Of a stretch of 64,000 nucleotides of DNA, positions 25,596 through 35,714 are shown piece after piece. The first letter of the stretch is position 1. Each line of letters begins with the position of its first letter. The notes below the pieces were generated by a model that was not told the origin of the DNA, ran no database searches, and saw only the letters and a list, made by a program, of their open reading frames with translations. The stretch spans positions 62,001-126,000 of the forward strand of contig JACPYL010000010.1 in assembly GCA_016196065.1 (NCBI GenBank), in the 5' to 3' direction. The position numbers were made by a program, and so were the translations under genes. The DNA is from Acidobacteriota bacterium. GTDB taxonomy: Bacteria > Acidobacteriota > Terriglobia > Terriglobales > Acidobacteriaceae.

Positions 25596-27275
25596 ATGAT
25601 TGTTCGCCGCATGGTTGTGCTCGCCGCTGCCCTGTCCATGGCTGCCATGAGCACTGCTCAGCCTACGCCGTCTCGTCCTCCGTCGATTCCTCATCGCCTG
25701 GCCAGTCCGGCGGTCGCCGCCATTCAGGCCATCAAGCCGGAGAATATTGAGACGCACGTCCGCTTCCTGTCGCACGATCTTCTCGAAGGCCGCGGCACTG
25801 GACAACGGGGAGGCGACCTCGCCGCCGAATATATCGCCACGCAATTTGCTCTCTACGGATTGAAGCCCGCCGGCGATAAGGGCAGTTACATGCAGAAGGT
25901 GCCAATGGTCGGCATCACGCCCGGCGCTGACACGCGTTTCTCGCTTGTCCCGGCGAGCGGCCAGCCTCGGGAACTCAAGCCCCTCGACGAATACGTCGCC
26001 TACGATCAGACGCAGCAGCCCTCATCCGATATCGACGCCGAAATTGTTTTTGTCGGCTACGGCATCGAGGCGCCCGAATACAACTGGGACGACTACAAAG
26101 GCGTTGACGTTAAAGGCAAAGTCCTGCTCATGCTGGTCAACCAGCCGGACGATGATCCCAAGATTTTTCACGGCAAAGCCCTGACCTACTACGGGCGCTG
26201 GACTTACAAGTACGAACAAGCCGCTCGCAAAGGCGCAATCGGAGCCATCCTCGTCCACAAGACGGAAATGGCAAGCTATCCGTGGGAGGTTGTCCGCAAT
26301 TCGAACTCCGGCGAGAAGTCGTATCTCAAACTCGATGGCACGCCGAAACTGCAGGCGGCGTCGTGGATTCATCTCGACATCGCCCGAAGCCTCGCGAAAT
26401 CCGCGGGACTCGATCTCGACAAGATGATGGCCGACGCCCGTTCGCGCGACTTCAAACCGGTCCCGCTGAATGTTCACTTGAGCGCGCATATGGCGAGCAA
26501 GGTTCGTCCGTTCGAATCGAACAACGTGGTTGCGATCCTTCCCGGATCTGACGCTCAACTCAAAGACGAAGCGGTGATGTTCACGGCACACTACGACCAT
26601 TTTGGCATTCGTCCCGAAATGTCAGGCGACAACATCTTCAACGGCGCGATGGACAACGCCACCGGCTGCGGCATCGTGTTGGAACTCGCCCGCACCTACG
26701 CGCAATTTGGACAGAAGCCGCGCCGCTCAATTCTGTTTTCCGCTGTCACCGCAGAAGAACAAGGACTGCTGGGCTCCGAATATCTCGGCAAGCATCCTCC
26801 GATTCCCGCGAGCAAGATTCAACTCGATCTCAATTTCGATGACGTGAAGCCGCTTGGTTCTCCAGAAGAAGTGCAAGTCGCCGGCGCCGAGCGCACCAGT
26901 TTCTATCCTGTCGTGCAATCGCTGGCCACCGAGTTCCGCTTCACGATCCGCCCGGACGCCCGTCCTGAAGCCGGACACTTCTATCGCTCCGACCATTTCA
27001 GCCTCGCGCGCGTCGGCATCCCCGCCTTCTCGATCAACGAAGGAATGAAATTCAAGCATCACGACGAAGCCTGGGGTCTGGCGCAGAACGACGACTACAC
27101 CGCGCACCGTTATCACCAGCCCAGCGACGAGTACCATCCCGGCATGGACTACACCTCCGACGCCGCCATGGCTCGCTTCGGTTTCGCCTTGGGATGGGAA
27201 GCGGCCAACCAGTCCGCCCAGGTCACCTGGAAAAAGGGCGACGAATTTGAAAAAGCCCGCCTGTCCAGCCAGTAG
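25596..27275 (+). CDS. Secreted M28-family metallopeptidase with PA domain
   Basis: The ATG at 25596 gives 559 residues with a signal peptide (MIVRRMVVLAAALSMAAMST). A PA-type insert spans about 140-270. The M28 di-zinc site is recognisable: FTAHYDHFG (first His), MDNATGCG (bridging Asp), SAVTAEEQGLLGS (catalytic Glu and ligand), RSDHFSLARVGIPAF, and HQPSDEYH. These enzymes remove N-terminal residues or process peptides outside the cytoplasm. The longer upstream frame lacks a signal peptide and was rejected as a start. Confidence 0.93.
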   Translation: MIVRRMVVLAAALSMAAMSTAQPTPSRPPSIPHRLASPAVAAIQAIKPENIETHVRFLSHDLLEGRGTGQRGGDLAAEYIATQFALYGLKPAGDKGSYMQKVPMVGITPGADTRFSLVPASGQPRELKPLDEYVAYDQTQQPSSDIDAEIVFVGYGIEAPEYNWDDYKGVDVKGKVLLMLVNQPDDDPKIFHGKALTYYGRWTYKYEQAARKGAIGAILVHKTEMASYPWEVVRNSNSGEKSYLKLDGTPKLQAASWIHLDIARSLAKSAGLDLDKMMADARSRDFKPVPLNVHLSAHMASKVRPFESNNVVAILPGSDAQLKDEAVMFTAHYDHFGIRPEMSGDNIFNGAMDNATGCGIVLELARTYAQFGQKPRRSILFSAVTAEEQGLLGSEYLGKHPPIPASKIQLDLNFDDVKPLGSPEEVQVAGAERTSFYPVVQSLATEFRFTIRPDARPEAGHFYRSDHFSLARVGIPAFSINEGMKFKHHDEAWGLAQNDDYTAHRYHQPSDEYHPGMDYTSDAAMARFGFALGWEAANQSAQVTWKKGDEFEKARLSSQ

Positions 27276-27520
27276 AACTGGACCGTAGGGGCCGGCACGT
27301 AAGTGTCGGGAACGCCACATCATACGAGCGAGTCCTGCAAGGGACGTCACGCTTCCCAGACGCCCGGAAGTCCGCCAAACTAGGGTAACTTTTGAACGCC
27401 CCTCACCCCATGCTAACCTTGCCCTTAGTGTTGCAGATTCAGTGAGTTGCAAGCTGGCTGCCCGCGTGGGCCTCCACGCATCCAGCTTGCATCGCGCCTC
27501 TGCTTTGCAACCAACGGCCG

Positions 27521-29767
27521 ATGCCCAAGCTCCCTATCTTCCGCTTTGGATCTTCCGCACCGGCGCCTCGCCCCGATCTCCAGTTTCAATCGCTCGTTCT
27601 GATTCTTAACGACCTCCAATTGGGGGTCGACAATCTTCGTTACGACGTCCACCTGAGTCAGCGAGTGACGGAAGAATTGGGTGCGCATCTGGCCCGCTAC
27701 ATCCGGCTATTTGGCGGAGTCGAAGCGCTCTTCGAAATGGAAACGCCCACGGCTTCGCGCGCTTCATTTCAACGCGACCCCGTCGAAGGCCCGTCGAAGG
27801 CCCGCAAGGCGGGCGCCAGTGATCTCAAGGCGTTGCTGGTTTCGATTCACCAGGCCATCCTGAATCGCGCCAAGGTTGCGGGTAATCCTTCGGTGGATGT
27901 CCTTGGACGCCTCGCCGTCCTCAAATTCATCCGTACAGAAATGCAGGCGCAATTCGCACGTATCCTCGAGCAATGCCGGATGAAATCGAAGTCTCTGGAA
28001 GGCCTGCGCCAGGCCAAGATGATGGAGACCCAGGAACTGGTCGCCAGTTTCCAGGTGCGCAAAAAAATCATCCAGCGCAAAGCCGGACAGGAAATCTTTC
28101 GCCTGTTGCGGGAAATTGAAAAAGAAACTCTCGCACGCACCCGCCGTTCGCTCTTCGGAGAAACTGCCAACGATTGCTATCGCCTATTTCTGAATCCACT
28201 GATCCTCACCGAGGATGGCCGCGACGATTATCTTTGCGCCGAGCACTATTACATGTTCGGAAACTTCGACAAGGATCCGGATACGTTCTATACACTTCGT
28301 CAGCTCGCGCTGAATTTTCTTCGCGACCTTGGGTACGAACTACCGTCTGATGACACGCTGCTGGAGCAGGCGCTGAACGTGCCTGAAAATGCCGCCACGC
28401 TGGTGGGTACAGGCGATTCAACCGACGCCGCCAGCAACGACAGCGGCGCGAAAGACCGCCTCGATCTGTGGACGCGCGTACTGCAGAAGGAAAATGTTCT
28501 TCACTACGTCATCGCATCCTACGAAGCGGTCGCCCTGCTGGGCGAATACACGCCGAGAGTGAATCCGCAGCAACTGAAGAACGCGCTGATCTCGCGCGAA
28601 GAATGTGCCCGCGTCGAAAAAATCATTGCCGAAGGAAAACTTCCCTCCGACCGCTTGCACGCCGCGATCGGACGCGTTGCATCGGCACGCGGTCCGGAAC
28701 GCTCACGCATCAGCGCCCGGCTTCTGCGCGACTTGTTCTGCTATCACCGCGACCGGCGCGGACTCGAAGCCATCACCAGCGGCCTCGACAGCATCAACCT
28801 GATCTCGGACGAAAAAGTCCGCGAACTTTCCAGCCTGAACGGCATGCTCTATGAGTTCCTGCCCCCTGAGGACCAGCGCGTCTCGGAAGATCGAGTCCAT
28901 CATCACGTCATCCTGAAGGCCGACGTGCGCGACTCCTCGATCTTGACGCGCTCCCTGATGGAAAAGGGCATGAACGCGGCGTCCTACTTCAGTCTGAATT
29001 TCTACGAGCCGGTCAACAAATTGCTGACCAAGTACAACGCCGGCAAAGTTTTTCTCGAAGGGGACGCCATCATCGTCTCGTTACTGGAACGCGAAGGCGA
29101 AGCTATGTTGGCGGTGAGCCGAGCCTGCGTACTGGCATGGGAAATTCTGAGCCTTGTGCGCGGTTACAACGAATTGCTGGAGCGATCCGGACTGCCGCAG
29201 ATGGAACTTGGCCTCGGCATCGCCTATCAGGATTCCGCGCCTCTCTATCTGATGGACGGCGATCATCGCATCATGATCTCCGACGCGATCAACGAGAGCG
29301 ACCGCCTTTCCTCCTGCAACAAGCGGGTCCGCAAAAAGCTCGCGCCCGATGCGGGCCTGTTCCGTGTTTACCGTTTGCAGATCAGCGCCAACGCAGATTC
29401 TGACGGCGGTTCCAGTTCCGACGACATCACCATGAACTACAACGTGGGAGGAATTTGCCTGAGTGAGCCGGCATTTGAAAAGCTGCGACAGGAAATTTCT
29501 CTCGCACCCTGGAAAGTTAATCTTAAAAGCACCACCTCAGAAAAGAAGTGGCTCGACGATCAGGGAGAACTCCTGGTCGGCACCGTGCCTCTCGCCAACG
29601 GAGCGTTTCGCAAGATTGCGATTCGAAAGAGCCGCGTCGCGCAGGTGGATGTTCGCGATTTTTCTCTTCTGCACTGGACGGACCGTCGCTACTACGAAGT
29701 CTGCGCCGATCCTGCTCTCTATGCAGCACTGCCGGGAGAGAAAACGGCTGCAGAAGGCCAGAAGTAA
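27521..29767 (+). CDS. Large protein with a class III nucleotidyl-cyclase-like domain
   Basis: The 748-residue product has three parts. Residues 1-455 are mostly helical and show no family I recognise. Residues about 460-590 resemble the class III adenylyl/guanylyl cyclase homology domain: ADVRDSS (Asp about 468, in the place of the first metal Asp), EGDAII (Asp about 515, second metal Asp), GLGIAYQDSAPLYL, and INESDRL, in which Asn-x3-Arg matches the transition-state pair. The usual purine-selecting Lys before GD is Phe here. Residues about 600-748 form a C-terminal unit (NYNVGGICLSEPAFEKL). No signal peptide or TM helix. Catalysis is uncertain; this is inference by eye. Confidence 0.75.
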   Translation: MPKLPIFRFGSSAPAPRPDLQFQSLVLILNDLQLGVDNLRYDVHLSQRVTEELGAHLARYIRLFGGVEALFEMETPTASRASFQRDPVEGPSKARKAGASDLKALLVSIHQAILNRAKVAGNPSVDVLGRLAVLKFIRTEMQAQFARILEQCRMKSKSLEGLRQAKMMETQELVASFQVRKKIIQRKAGQEIFRLLREIEKETLARTRRSLFGETANDCYRLFLNPLILTEDGRDDYLCAEHYYMFGNFDKDPDTFYTLRQLALNFLRDLGYELPSDDTLLEQALNVPENAATLVGTGDSTDAASNDSGAKDRLDLWTRVLQKENVLHYVIASYEAVALLGEYTPRVNPQQLKNALISREECARVEKIIAEGKLPSDRLHAAIGRVASARGPERSRISARLLRDLFCYHRDRRGLEAITSGLDSINLISDEKVRELSSLNGMLYEFLPPEDQRVSEDRVHHHVILKADVRDSSILTRSLMEKGMNAASYFSLNFYEPVNKLLTKYNAGKVFLEGDAIIVSLLEREGEAMLAVSRACVLAWEILSLVRGYNELLERSGLPQMELGLGIAYQDSAPLYLMDGDHRIMISDAINESDRLSSCNKRVRKKLAPDAGLFRVYRLQISANADSDGGSSSDDITMNYNVGGICLSEPAFEKLRQEISLAPWKVNLKSTTSEKKWLDDQGELLVGTVPLANGAFRKIAIRKSRVAQVDVRDFSLLHWTDRRYYEVCADPALYAALPGEKTAAEGQK

Positions 29768-29982
29768 CCCGCCCGCGGAAGTGCGGCGTCTCCGCCGCTA
29801 GAACCCTGAAACATCACACTTCATTTGTCAGCAATCTTTAACAATCAGTTGACAATGCCTGCACATCCCAACTGCCCCTGCACTACTCCAATGACGTAGC
29901 TGTACGAAATTGAATCTCAGCTCATTCATCCGAGTTGCACGACAGCGATTTCCTACACAACCTAAATTTAAGGAGTAATGCA

Positions 29983-30537
29983 ATGAAGAGAAACTTGCTT
30001 GCAGCAAGCATCGCCTTGACAGTCACTATCGGTTCGATTGGGCTGGTCCCACTCGCGGCAGCAAACGATAGCACCAGCTTCAACATGGTCAAATCCGCCG
30101 GTGCCGCACCCTGCCTTAGCACCGCAGCTCGTGGACGGGTCACGATCAGCAGTCTGGGATCAGTGCAGAATATGCACGTTGAAGTGTTCGCCCTCCCCGC
30201 AAATACGGATTTCACCTTGTTCGTCATCGACACTCCGAAAGCGCCATTCGTTCCTGCGTGGTACCAAGGCGACCTGACGACCAACGCCAAGGGCAACGGT
30301 GTCGTAGACGTGACTGGAATCTTCAATAGCGAAACGTTCATCCTGAACCCCGGCGCCCCCGCGGTGCCAGTCGCACTGAATCATCTCGGGATCTGGTTTG
30401 CCGATCCGGTACAGGCGGGCGCTGTCGGATGTCCGAACAGTACTACGCCGTTCGATGGAGACCACGTTGCGGGTATCCAGGTTTTGAACACCAGCAACTT
30501 TGCAGACGACAGGGGACCACTGCGCCGGGCCCAATAA
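29983..30537 (+). CDS. Secreted protein of unknown function
   Basis: The ATG at 29983 follows AAGGAG and gives 184 residues with a clear signal peptide (LLAASIALTVTIGSIGLVPLAAA). The mature domain is beta-rich with two Cys (APCLSTAARG and AVGCPNSTTP) that could form a disulfide; the middle reads VEVFALPANTDFTLFVIDTP and GNGVVDVTGIFNSETFIL. It resembles exported CHRD/superoxide-dismutase-like beta proteins only loosely, so I give no function. It precedes a TIGR03118-type gene on the same strand. Confidence 0.75.
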   Translation: MKRNLLAASIALTVTIGSIGLVPLAAANDSTSFNMVKSAGAAPCLSTAARGRVTISSLGSVQNMHVEVFALPANTDFTLFVIDTPKAPFVPAWYQGDLTTNAKGNGVVDVTGIFNSETFILNPGAPAVPVALNHLGIWFADPVQAGAVGCPNSTTPFDGDHVAGIQVLNTSNFADDRGPLRRAQ

Positions 30538-30600
30538 GCCGGTGGCCAGAGTTTTGCGGCTTCGAGGCTTAAGAGGTCGCAAACGCAGTCCTTTCGAAGA

Positions 30601-30627
30601 GCGGAGTTTCCGAACGGGGAACTCCGC
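30601..30627. terminator. Hairpin between two secreted-protein genes
   Basis: GCGGAGTT (30601-30608) and AACTCCGC (30620-30627) form a perfect 8-bp stem with an 11-base loop that itself can pair TCC with GGG. No T tract follows, so it may be a terminator or a REP-like element. Confidence 0.45.
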
Positions 30628-30669
30628 ACAACCTTCAGTTTCTCAACACAGTTCGAGGAGGCGTGACGC

Positions 30670-31764
30670 TTGAGCCCGAAGATTTCGTTTCTCTGCGCTA
30701 TCGTTTGTTTAACGGGAGCATTCCTAGGTTGTGGCGGCGCATACAAGTCCGCGTCCGTGCAGTCCGGCCCTGGCTTTCAGCAGGCCAACCTGGTCTCCGA
30801 CGTTGCCGGCAAAGCGGCCCATACTGACCCGTCGCTGATCAATCCTTGGGGAATTGCTTTCATGCTCGGGCAGTCATTTTTCATCGCTGATAACAAATCC
30901 GGCGCGGCCAGGGTCTACGACGCTTCAGGAACGAAGGAGATCCCGTTGGGTTTCGTCATCCCACCTCCGGCGGGAGGGGCGGTTCCTTCTGCGCCCACCG
31001 GCGTGGTCTTCAATCCGATTGCGGAGGACTTTGTCTTCCGCGATAACCCCGCGCAATTTGTATTTGCCACCGAGGACGGCACGATTTCGACCTGGTCCAC
31101 AAACAATGGCGGTTTTCCGACCAGCGCATCCCTGGCAGTGGACGAATCCGCCAGCGGCGCAGTCTATAAGGGACTCGCCATTTTGACTCCCGACTGCTGC
31201 CGCGAATTTCTGGCGCTCACGGACTTTCACAATGGAATCGTGGCCACTTTTGGCGTTGTCTTCGAGAGGATCGCAACACTGGGAACATTCACGGATCCGG
31301 ATCTCCCTCAGGGTTACGCACCATTCAACATCCAACAAATCGGGACCGAAGTGTTCGTGACCTACGCAGTGCAGGATGACGCCAAGCACGACCCGATCGT
31401 TGGTCCCGGCAATGGCATCGTCGATGTTTTCGACCAGGAGGGCGTTTTTCTGCGCCGGTTTGCGTCGAATGGTCCATTGAACGCGCCCTGGGGTGTGGTC
31501 CAGGCCAGTTCCAGCTTCGGTCCTTTCAGCAATGACATTTTGATCGGCAACTTCGGCGACGGGACGATCAATGCCTTCGACCCAGCCACCGGGAGTTTTC
31601 TCGGCCAGCTGGCAGATGGATCGGGCAAAGTAATTGTCAATCCTGGATTGTGGGCATTGGTGTTCCGCAACGACGGCGGCGGCGATCGCAACACTCTCTA
31701 CTTCACCGCCGGTGCAGCCAACGAGAAACATGCGCTGTTCGGCGCAATCTCTTTCCACAATTAG
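30670..31764 (+). CDS. TIGR03118-like secreted beta-propeller protein
   Basis: A TTG at 30670 with GAGGAGG 8 bases upstream starts a 364-residue product. It has a lipoprotein signal (FLCAIVCLTGAFLGC) followed by GG. The body matches the TIGR03118 pattern: NLVSDVAGKAAHTDPSLINP, WGIAFMLGQSFFIADNKSGA, GTISTWSTNNGGFP, PWGVVQASSSFGPFSNDILI, GNFGDGTINAFDPATGSFLG, LWALVFRNDGGGDRNTLYFT. It is probably a six-bladed propeller anchored to the membrane. Function unknown in the family. Confidence 0.9.
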   Translation: MSPKISFLCAIVCLTGAFLGCGGAYKSASVQSGPGFQQANLVSDVAGKAAHTDPSLINPWGIAFMLGQSFFIADNKSGAARVYDASGTKEIPLGFVIPPPAGGAVPSAPTGVVFNPIAEDFVFRDNPAQFVFATEDGTISTWSTNNGGFPTSASLAVDESASGAVYKGLAILTPDCCREFLALTDFHNGIVATFGVVFERIATLGTFTDPDLPQGYAPFNIQQIGTEVFVTYAVQDDAKHDPIVGPGNGIVDVFDQEGVFLRRFASNGPLNAPWGVVQASSSFGPFSNDILIGNFGDGTINAFDPATGSFLGQLADGSGKVIVNPGLWALVFRNDGGGDRNTLYFTAGAANEKHALFGAISFHN

Positions 31765-31828
31765 CTAGAGCCGCTACCGGAAGGGGATCGCGCAAGGCCT
31801 GAGCACCGAACTCGTCCCCCTCGCGCAC

Positions 31829-31846
31829 GCCGGGCTTATCCCCGGC
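31829..31846. terminator. Hairpin downstream of the TIGR03118-like gene
   Basis: GCCGGG-CTTATC-CCCGGC forms a perfect 6-bp stem about 65 bp after the stop codon. It may end transcription or be one more short palindromic repeat. Confidence 0.4.
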
Positions 31847-31922
31847 TAACACAATTCATCCTTAGGCCTTGGCATGCATCTCATGGAAAGCGGGCTTCTG
31901 AAACGGGCGGCCCGCCGGGCGT

Positions 31923-31928
31923 TATAAT
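31923..31928 (+). promoter_or_regulatory. Possible -10 box for the AAA+/VWA genes
   Basis: A consensus TATAAT lies 38 bp before the proposed ATG of the AAA+ gene. No good -35 hexamer is found at 16-18 bases upstream, so the promoter call is tentative. Confidence 0.35.
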
Positions 31929-31966
31929 CCGCTTAAGGCAGTTTGTGTTTTTTGGGGGTTCCTTCC

Positions 31967-33463
31967 ATGAGCAGTGCCCAGACTCTCGGCGAGTTGCGCG
32001 AAAGTCCTTTCTCCGAACAGCGCCTCGCGTCCCGTAGAGTCAAGGACGAACTGCGCGAGAACCTGATGACGCGGTTACGCGAAGGCGGCCCGATTTTTCC
32101 CGGCATCGTTGGATACGACGATACGGTGGTGCCGCAGATCGTGAATGCTGTCCTGTCGCGGCACAATTTCATCCTGCTCGGTTTGCGCGGACAAGCGAAA
32201 AGCCGCATCCTGCGGGCTCTGGCTACGCTCCTCGATCCCGAGATGCCGTACGTTGCGGGCTGCGAAATTCATGACAATCCCTATGCGCCGATCTGCCGGC
32301 GTTGCCGCGAACTGGTTGCACGCGAAGAAGAAGCGACTCCTATCGCCTGGCTCACGAGCGAGCAGCGCTACGTGGAAAAACTGGCTACGCCCGACGTGAC
32401 GATTGCCGACTTAATCGGCGACATCGATCCCATCAAGGCGGCGCGGGGCGGACACGAATTTTCCAGCGAATTTACCGTGCACTATGGACTGCTGCCGCGC
32501 GCCAATCGCGGCATCTTCGCGATCAACGAATTACCCGACCTGGCAGGCAAGATTCAAGTCGGCCTGTTCAACATCATGCAGGAAGGTGACGTACAGATTA
32601 AGGGCTACCCCATTCGCCTGCCGCTCGACGTTGCCATCGTCTTCAGTGCGAATCCCGAGGACTACACGGCGCGCGGCAAGATCATTACGCCGCTCAAGGA
32701 CCGCATCGGATCTGAGATTCGGACGCATTATCCAGCGACAGTCGAAGAAGGTATCGCGATTACTGCGCAGGAAGCGTGGGTACAGCGGGACGGTGTGAAG
32801 CTGCACATCCCGAAATATGTGCAGGAAGTGATTGAGCGGATCGCGTTCCTCGCTCGCGACGACAAGAAAATCGACAAGCGCTCGGGCGTCAGCCAGCGCC
32901 TGCCGATCTCGGCGATGGAGAATGTAATTTCGAATGCGGAACGGCGCGCGCTGACTCACCAGGAGACAGTGATCGTCCCGAGAATCAGCGACATTTACGC
33001 GGCGCTTCCCGCGATCACTGGCAAGCTGGAACTGGAATACGAAGGCGAAATGAAGGGCGCGGATTTCGTCAGCAGGGAACTGATCCGCGGCGCGATTGCG
33101 AAAGCTTTTGATGGCTATTTCAAGAACAACGAGATGAATCAGATCGTGCAATGGTTCGATCTCGGCGGTGAGATACAACTTACCGACTCGGCCGGCGCCA
33201 GCGAAGCACTGACGTCGTTACGCGGGATCCAGGGGCTGATGGACAAGATCATCAAGGTGAACGTAGGCCCGAAGGACACGGCGGAGAAACAGGTGTCGGC
33301 AGCGGAGTTCATCCTGGAAGGCCTGCACGCCCACAAGCGCATTGGCCGGAACGAAGAGCGAGTCTTCGGCGCGGGAGAAAAGCAGCCGCATCCGAAGAAG
33401 AACGAAAAACCGATTCAGGACGAAGACGATCTGCCGTTTCGTCCGAGAAAACAGTTTAACTAG
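31967..33463 (+). CDS. AAA+ ATPase of the Mg-chelatase I / MoxR-like group
   Basis: The ATG at 31967 gives 498 residues. Walker A is GLRGQAKS (about 72-79; Ala in place of the usual Gly before Lys). The Walker-B-like strand is GIFAINELPD (about 182-191; Asn instead of Asp). The sensor-1 Asn is in VFSANPEDY (about 229). This order matches BchI/ChlI-type ATPases. A Cys cluster C-x10-C-x2-C (CEIHDNPYAPICRRC, about 99-113) is unusual for MoxR and may bind metal. The next gene encodes a VWA protein with a MIDAS motif, as in BchI/BchD or MoxR/VWA pairs. Tetrapyrrole genes are absent nearby, so a non-chlorophyll metal-insertion or remodelling role is inferred. Confidence 0.87.
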   Translation: MSSAQTLGELRESPFSEQRLASRRVKDELRENLMTRLREGGPIFPGIVGYDDTVVPQIVNAVLSRHNFILLGLRGQAKSRILRALATLLDPEMPYVAGCEIHDNPYAPICRRCRELVAREEEATPIAWLTSEQRYVEKLATPDVTIADLIGDIDPIKAARGGHEFSSEFTVHYGLLPRANRGIFAINELPDLAGKIQVGLFNIMQEGDVQIKGYPIRLPLDVAIVFSANPEDYTARGKIITPLKDRIGSEIRTHYPATVEEGIAITAQEAWVQRDGVKLHIPKYVQEVIERIAFLARDDKKIDKRSGVSQRLPISAMENVISNAERRALTHQETVIVPRISDIYAALPAITGKLELEYEGEMKGADFVSRELIRGAIAKAFDGYFKNNEMNQIVQWFDLGGEIQLTDSAGASEALTSLRGIQGLMDKIIKVNVGPKDTAEKQVSAAEFILEGLHAHKRIGRNEERVFGAGEKQPHPKKNEKPIQDEDDLPFRPRKQFN

Positions 33464-33466
33464 AAC

Positions 33467-33533
33467 CGTCGTTCGGCGTTCGTCCTTCGCAAAAAGTGAT
33501 TGGCGAACGACCAACGACAAGCGACCAACGACG
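33467..33533. repeat. Word-array inverted repeat between the AAA+ and VWA genes
   Basis: The left arm (33467-33490: CGTCGTTCGGCGTTCGTCC) and right arm (33502-33533: GCGAACGACCAACGACAAGC and onward) carry repeats of a CGTTCGTC / GACCAACGAC-type word; GTCGTTCG (33468-33475) pairs exactly with CGAACGAC (33504-33511). The array ends 5 bp before the VWA start codon. Confidence 0.7.
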
Positions 33534-33538
33534 TCCCT

Positions 33539-34777
<1,239 letters not shown>

Positions 34778-35108
34778 CCAGAGATTTTTCCTTCGAGTGC
34801 GCTTCTTAGAACTGTCATTCTGAGCCGTCCGGAGGCGGAGCCGAGGACGAGCGAAGGATCCGCTTTCCTCGCGTTCGCCGAGGCAGCAGGTCCTCCACTT
34901 CGCGAAGGATGACAGTTTCAGTACGGGGCAAAGGCATGGCAGGCGCCGATTTAATGCGTAGATATCGAGAGACGCCTGGCAATTCGAACTCTCTTGATTC
35001 ATCACAAATTCACAGTGACCCCGCGCACATCCCTGCAATGGGAAATGCGGTAGGCTGATTCCACTCCCAGGGCCGCTACCGGTCCATTCCTTCCAGAAAT
35101 GATGTGGT
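34778..35108. repeat. Spacer with a degenerate TGTCATTCTGAG-type inverted element
   Basis: No gene is supported. An element at about 34814-34922 starts CTGTCATTCTGAG and ends GCGAAGGATGACAG, so its ends are inverted copies. It is a diverged relative of the perfect 34-bp inverted repeat at 41497-41578. Its centre, rich in AGGACGAGCGAAGGATCC-like text, has no open frame. Confidence 0.6.
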
Positions 35109-35705
35109 ATGTCTGCATTCAGAAGAATTTCTCTGCTGGCATTCGTTTGCCTGGCGAGTTTTTGCGCTGGGCAGGTCTTCGATCCGGCCGATGTGACGCG
35201 CGTGCTCGGTCCACACTGGCGGCACATGTCTCGCGCCTCGGGGACGGTCTTTACCGGGACTGTGATCAGTGTTGCCGCCGAACCAACCGGTAAGCAGAAT
35301 CCGCTGCCCATTGCCGTCATCAGGTTTCGGGTGAATGAGGCGATTGTCGGTGTCCAGCCGGGTCAGACTATCGCGATCAGGGAGTGGGCCGGAGCGTGGT
35401 CGATGCATCGCGCGATGAGTCCGGGAGAGCGGTTGCTCATCTTCCTCTACCCGCCGAGTCGCATGGGATTGACGAGCCCGGTGGGCGGGAGACAGGGACA
35501 GGTAGTGCTCAACGCACGCGGCGACCTGATCATGTCGTCACTCCCAGAATTCGAGGCCAGCGAAAAGGAGAATCCGCCAATCGCCGTACTGAAGCGCTGC
35601 TCCGCAAGGAATCAGGAGCGTGCGGACTGTGCACCCATCAGCCACTTTCACCGAATCACCTTGCAGCAACTGGCACGGGCGATCCGCAACGCTCACGGAA
35701 AATAA
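35109..35705 (+). CDS. Secreted protein of unknown function
   Basis: A 198-residue product with a signal peptide (LLAFVCLASFCAGQ). The mature part has beta-rich segments such as SGTVFTGTVISVAAEPTG, AVIRFRVNEAIVGVQPGQTI and ERLLIFLYPPSRMGLTSPVG, which resembles an OB/NTR-like barrel, but this is only a visual impression. It ends 9 bp before the next gene, whose AAGGAG overlaps the spacer, so the two are likely co-transcribed. No catalytic motif. Confidence 0.7.
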   Translation: MSAFRRISLLAFVCLASFCAGQVFDPADVTRVLGPHWRHMSRASGTVFTGTVISVAAEPTGKQNPLPIAVIRFRVNEAIVGVQPGQTIAIREWAGAWSMHRAMSPGERLLIFLYPPSRMGLTSPVGGRQGQVVLNARGDLIMSSLPEFEASEKENPPIAVLKRCSARNQERADCAPISHFHRITLQQLARAIRNAHGK

Positions 35706-35714
35706 GGAGCACGC

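Noticed and set aside
29849-29854. TTGACA as a promoter for the secreted protein at 29983
   Set aside because: No -10-like hexamer lies 16-18 bases downstream.
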